In this document: piece by piece, positions 61,232-64,000 of the stretch | How the letters are laid out: each line of letters starts with the position of its first letter | How positions within the stretch are numbered: position 1 is the stretch's first letter | NCBI RefSeq assembly: GCF_001423105.1 | Contig: NZ_LMNV01000003.1 | Span: forward strand, 334,146 to 398,145 | Direction: 5' to 3' | DNA length: 64,000 nt | Source: Frondihabitans sp. Leaf304 | GTDB lineage: Bacteria; Actinomycetota; Actinomycetes; Actinomycetales; Microbacteriaceae | Made by a program: the position numbers and the translations under genes | The notes under the pieces: model-generated | What the model saw: the letters and a program-made list of their open reading frames with translations, nothing else | The model's database searches: none | What the model was told of the DNA's origin: nothing

Positions 61232-63553
61232 GTGCTCACCAACACGACCCCCAGCTCCCGACGCTCCGTGGCCATGGCCAGCGGGCGCGTTCGTCGTGGG
61301 CGGGTGCCCGCAGCGATCTGCGTGGCAGCACTGGCCCTCGTTCTGATCGTCTCGGGTCTCTCGGTCGCTCCGTCCGCAGCCGAGGCGGCGCCGACGAGCG
61401 CGACGCCGACACCCTCGCAGGGCATCGGCACACCGGCCCCGCCCGTCGCCCCGACGATCTCGGTCGCCGACTCGCCGCGCGCCCGGGTGACGGTGTCAGG
61501 AACAGCCACGCCCTCGGCACACCTGCGCGTGCTCGACCCCGTCCACCCCGCATCGTCGCTCTGCACCTCGACAGCCACTGCCGACGGGCGCTGGTCGTGT
61601 GAAGTCGACCTCGTGTCAGGCGCCGGGCAGACTCTCACCGTGCGTGACCTCACCGACACCGCGCTCGGCGACGTGCAGTCGGCCCCGTTCTCGGTGCTCG
61701 CCGCCCCGGTGCTGTCGACCGGGTCGGGAGTCGACATCGGAGCCCGCGTCCAGGGAACGGGCTATCCCGGCGCTCGAGTGACGGTGACGACCGATGGCAA
61801 GGCCGCGGCGACAGCGACCGTCAGTGACGCGGGGCAGTGGAGCACCGTGCTCTCGGCCACGACGACACCGTCCGGTCGCTACAGCGTTCAGGCGACGCAG
61901 TCGTCGTCGCGCGTGCCGGCGGTTCCCGTTTCGTCCGCCTCCGCCGCGGTCACCGTCACGATCGATCGCGATGCCCCGGCTGCGCCGACGGTCGTCCACC
62001 CCGCGCAGGGCTCCACCATCAGCCGGCAACCCGTGGTCTTCGACGGCACCGGCGAGAGCGGTTCCACCGTCACCACCTACGTCGACAGCAATCCCGTCTG
62101 CACCGCCGTCGTGAAGCACGGGGTGTGGAGCTGCAGTTCGGAGGGCCTCCTCCTCCCGTCCGGAGACCGCCGGGTCCAGGCCGCTCAGCGCGACGCCGCC
62201 GGCAACTACGGTGCGCCCAGTGCGGCCGTCCTGGTCACATTCGCCCCGTCGTCGCCATCGGCCACGCCCTCGACTCCGTCGGCGACTCCGTCCGCCCAGC
62301 CCACGACGCCATCCGACTCGACGGAGCCGTCTGCCGCTCCCCCGACGGGCACGCCGACCAGCCCCGGTACCCCGGGCGGCGGGTCGCCCAGCGGTGGCCC
62401 GTCTAGTTCCGGTGGGTCGACCGGATCAGGGGGAGGCACCGGCGGCAGTGGTTCAGGCGGCGGTGCAGGAAGCGGCTCAGGATCCCTCGGCTCGGGTTCC
62501 GCCTCGACCCCCGGCGTCATCGACAGTTCGTCGTGGTCGGGCCCGACGGGCTTCGGCGGCACCCTCCCGACGCTGTCGCAGGGTCTTGGCGGCTGGTCGT
62601 GGATGTGGGCCCTCGTCATCGGCCTCGTCTTCCTCCTCCTAGTCGTCGCACCCCTGCGCCTTGCTGCCTCGGCGCTGGGCGGTCGGCTCGCCGGACGAGC
62701 CCACCGACTCGCGGGCCGCAACCGCTCACTCTCCGACCGCGACGAGCGGTCGGTCCTCTCGCCGACCGCAGGGGTCGTCCTGGCCCTCGCGGTCGGCGCC
62801 GTGCTCGTCGCCCTCGCCGCGGGCGTCGACGACCAGGTGCGCTACATCCGGCTCGTCGTGGCGATCGCCGTCGGAATCGCCCTGATCAACGGTCTCGGTG
62901 TCGTGCTCCCCACCTGGCTCCTCGGGCGTCGTCTCGGGCTGCGCCTCTCCCTCTCCGTTTCGCCCCGCCTGCTCGTCGGAGCCGTGGCGGCGTGTGTGGC
63001 AACCCGGGTGCTGGGCATCGACCCGCCTCTTGCCATCGGAGTACTCCTCGCTGCGGGCCTCGCCGACGCGGGTGGGCGCGCGCTCGAAGCGAACACGCTC
63101 GATGCACGAGGCCGCGACACCGGGCGGGTCAACGTCCGGCGAGACGACGTCCGAACAGGCGGTGTCCTCGCCACGGCCCAACTCGGATCCTTGGCCGGTC
63201 TGTCGTTCCTGGCCTGGATCGCCCACGGGCTCATGCCTGCCTCGAGCACTGCGTTCGCCGCCGAGATCACGCGGGAGGCGCTGGCGACGATGTGTCTGGC
63301 GGGTCTTGGATCCTTGATCGTCTTGCTGGTTCCGCTCGGAGCCCTACCCGGCCGCGCTCTCTACGCCTGGTCGCGGCCGACGCTGGTCGGGTTCGCCGTG
63401 ATCGGCGTCGCCATGGCCTCCGTCGTCTATCTCGGCGGCCCTGACGAGACGTTCCCGATGCTGCCGCTCGTGATCGCCTCTGCGGCATTTGCGACCCTTG
63501 CCGTGGGCGCCTGGGCCTGGGTGCGCTTCGTCGAGCCCGGCGACGACGTCTGA
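61232..63553 (+). CDS. Large secreted/membrane protein with Ig-like domains and polytopic C-terminus
   Basis: 773 residues from GTG at 61232 (GGGGGG just upstream; TTG at 61214 is an alternative). Signal-like segment ALALVLIVSGLS, then about three bacterial Ig-like repeats (about residues 70-340), each with phrases such as TVSGTATPSAHLRV, VQGTGYPGARVTV and VFDGTGESGSTVTTYVD followed by a WSC or QWS turn. A Ser/Pro/Gly linker follows (340-445), then about 300 residues with roughly eight membrane helices. No known domain was identified in the membrane part. Confidence 0.75.
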   Translation: MLTNTTPSSRRSVAMASGRVRRGRVPAAICVAALALVLIVSGLSVAPSAAEAAPTSATPTPSQGIGTPAPPVAPTISVADSPRARVTVSGTATPSAHLRVLDPVHPASSLCTSTATADGRWSCEVDLVSGAGQTLTVRDLTDTALGDVQSAPFSVLAAPVLSTGSGVDIGARVQGTGYPGARVTVTTDGKAAATATVSDAGQWSTVLSATTTPSGRYSVQATQSSSRVPAVPVSSASAAVTVTIDRDAPAAPTVVHPAQGSTISRQPVVFDGTGESGSTVTTYVDSNPVCTAVVKHGVWSCSSEGLLLPSGDRRVQAAQRDAAGNYGAPSAAVLVTFAPSSPSATPSTPSATPSAQPTTPSDSTEPSAAPPTGTPTSPGTPGGGSPSGGPSSSGGSTGSGGGTGGSGSGGGAGSGSGSLGSGSASTPGVIDSSSWSGPTGFGGTLPTLSQGLGGWSWMWALVIGLVFLLLVVAPLRLAASALGGRLAGRAHRLAGRNRSLSDRDERSVLSPTAGVVLALAVGAVLVALAAGVDDQVRYIRLVVAIAVGIALINGLGVVLPTWLLGRRLGLRLSLSVSPRLLVGAVAACVATRVLGIDPPLAIGVLLAAGLADAGGRALEANTLDARGRDTGRVNVRRDDVRTGGVLATAQLGSLAGLSFLAWIAHGLMPASSTAFAAEITREALATMCLAGLGSLIVLLVPLGALPGRALYAWSRPTLVGFAVIGVAMASVVYLGGPDETFPMLPLVIASAAFATLAVGAWAWVRFVEPGDDV

Positions 63554-63561
63554 CGAGCGAG

Positions 63562-63635
63562 TGCCCCCGCAGGGACTCGAACCCTGACTGAAGCGATTTT
63601 AAGTCGCCTGCCTCTGCCGATTGGGCTACGGGGGC
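63562..63635 (-). tRNA. tRNA-Leu (anticodon UAA), short variable loop
   Basis: A 74-nt cloverleaf on the minus strand: 7-bp acceptor stem GCCCCCG/CGGGGGC, 3-bp D stem GCC/GGC, anticodon stem GGCGA/TCGCT with loop CTTAAAA (anticodon TAA), variable loop of five bases TCAGT, T stem CAGGG/CCCTG with loop TTCGAGT, and discriminator A. CCA is not encoded. The anticodon reads UUA (Leu), but the long variable arm of ordinary tRNA-Leu is absent. Confidence 0.9.
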
Positions 63636-63672
63636 GTGCCCGTCAAGCGTACTGAACGGGCCGCGAAACGCC

Positions 63673-63699
63673 TGATGCCCCCGCAGGGCGGGGGCATCA
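63673..63699. terminator. Terminator hairpin before the right-end gene
   Basis: TGATGCCCCCGC (63673-63684) and GCGGGGGCATCA (63688-63699) form a perfect 12-bp stem with a 3-base loop, 14 bp beyond the stop of the leftward gene at the window edge. Confidence 0.85.
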
Positions 63700-63713
63700 C
63701 GACTAACGACGAG

Positions 63714-64000
63714 CTACTCGGCGGCGGGGGCCTTCTCGGCGGGCGCCTTCTTGGCAGCCGGCTTGCGCGCCGGAGCCTTCTTAGCGGCGGGCTTCGACTC
63801 GGCAGGCTTCGACTCCGCAGCCACCGGCTCAGCCTTCGTCTCACCGTCGGCGGGAGTGGCGTACGCGGGGCCGGGCTGGCCGGCAACCTTGCCGATTTCA
63901 GGCGCGGGGGCCGCTGCGGGCTCGTCGGCCGGAGCCGCGGGCTTCGGGCGCGAGGCGAACTCCTCGAAGGCGGCGCGCGGCCTCGTGACGTTGTCGAGCG
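63714..64000 (-). CDS. C-terminal part of a Lys/Ala/Pro-rich protein (cut by the window edge)
   Basis: 95 codons with a stop at 63714; the start is outside the window. The visible part begins LDNVTRPRAAFEEFASRP, passes through an Ala/Pro/Glu-rich stretch, and ends in a histone-H1-like tail with KPAAKKAPARKPAAKKAPAE. Such tails occur on actinobacterial nucleic-acid-binding or RNA-processing proteins. The identity cannot be given from the tail. Confidence 0.7.
   Translation of the reverse strand, partial: LDNVTRPRAAFEEFASRPKPAAPADEPAAAPAPEIGKVAGQPGPAYATPADGETKAEPVAAESKPAESKPAAKKAPARKPAAKKAPAEKAPAAE

Noticed and set aside
2106-63314. AGGATCCG as a strand-polar (KOPS- or Chi-like) motif
   Set aside because: The two orientations are about equally frequent along the window, so no polarity is visible at this scale.
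1-64000. Mobile elements, phage genes or integration sites
   Set aside because: No transposase, integrase or recombinase motif was found. The single tRNA gene shows no partial copy nearby that would mark an attachment site.

Overview
The window is about 68% G+C by eye, almost fully coding, and reads as a chromosomal segment of a Gram-positive, high-GC actinobacterium. A Microbacteriaceae-like organism is the best guess. Supporting signs are the mycothiol S-conjugate amidase, an EF-G-binding FBP-type zinc finger protein, the actinobacterial block glpX / ispH / xseA / xseB / DUF4245 / fumC, DUF6264- and DUF6458-like proteins, many GTG and TTG starts, and frequent ATGA/GTGA stop-start overlaps. 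No transposase, integrase, phage gene, CRISPR array or rRNA was seen. One tRNA gene lies near the right end.

Layout. 0-5 kb: FBP zinc-finger protein, a secreted LolA-like protein followed by an ABC-2 exporter pair, a DJ-1/PfpI protein, and deoC. 5-9.5 kb: kdpD-kdpE translationally coupled to a class A beta-lactamase lipoprotein, without kdpFABC. 9.5-16 kb: an epimerase and an ABC-F ATPase, a fused MsrB-MsrA reductase, small hypotheticals, a lower-GC patch with a DUF1877 protein, and a TetR-SDR pair. 16.7-20.3 kb: a 14-bp tandem repeat array, then a siderophore uptake locus (binding lipoprotein and two permeases) arranged around one DtxR/IdeR-type iron box. 20-25.6 kb: alpha/beta hydrolase, SDR-MarR unit with an operator, LON-domain protein, YchF and an exonuclease. 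25.6-27 kb: a secreted glycoside hydrolase interrupted by an apparent single-base frameshift.

27-39 kb is a myo-inositol catabolic locus: a GntR/UTRA regulator, and leftward iolC, a Cgl0158-type aldolase-like barrel, iolA, iolB, iolD, iolE-like, iolG and a TIM-barrel isomerase, plus a separate transaldolase-tautomerase unit. The same degenerate dyad (TAWTGTC..ACATWW) lies before the regulator, the transaldolase unit and iolC, suggesting one regulon. No inositol transporter is present.

39-54 kb is core: rmuC, glpX, fba, DUF6264, ispH, xseAB, DUF4245, carbonic anhydrase, fumC, a lone prepilin peptidase, a PIN-PhoH protein, a class V aminotransferase and an isoprenyl transferase. 53-64 kb: a secreted I36-like protein with a lipoprotein, a PAQR/hemolysin III protein, mca, DUF4307, greA, ilvA, a YcaQ-like glycosylase, LemA, a large Ig-like membrane protein, a tRNA with a UAA anticodon, and the end of a Lys/Ala/Pro-rich protein.

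The least expected large-scale signal is a dispersed octamer, AGGATCCG. Its core AGGATCC occurs close to 50 times by my manual reading, in both orientations and genes on both strands, with a bias to intergenic DNA. In two places it forms paired arms of terminator-like hairpins, which resembles the organisation of DNA-uptake sequences. All protein names are from motif reading without database searches.
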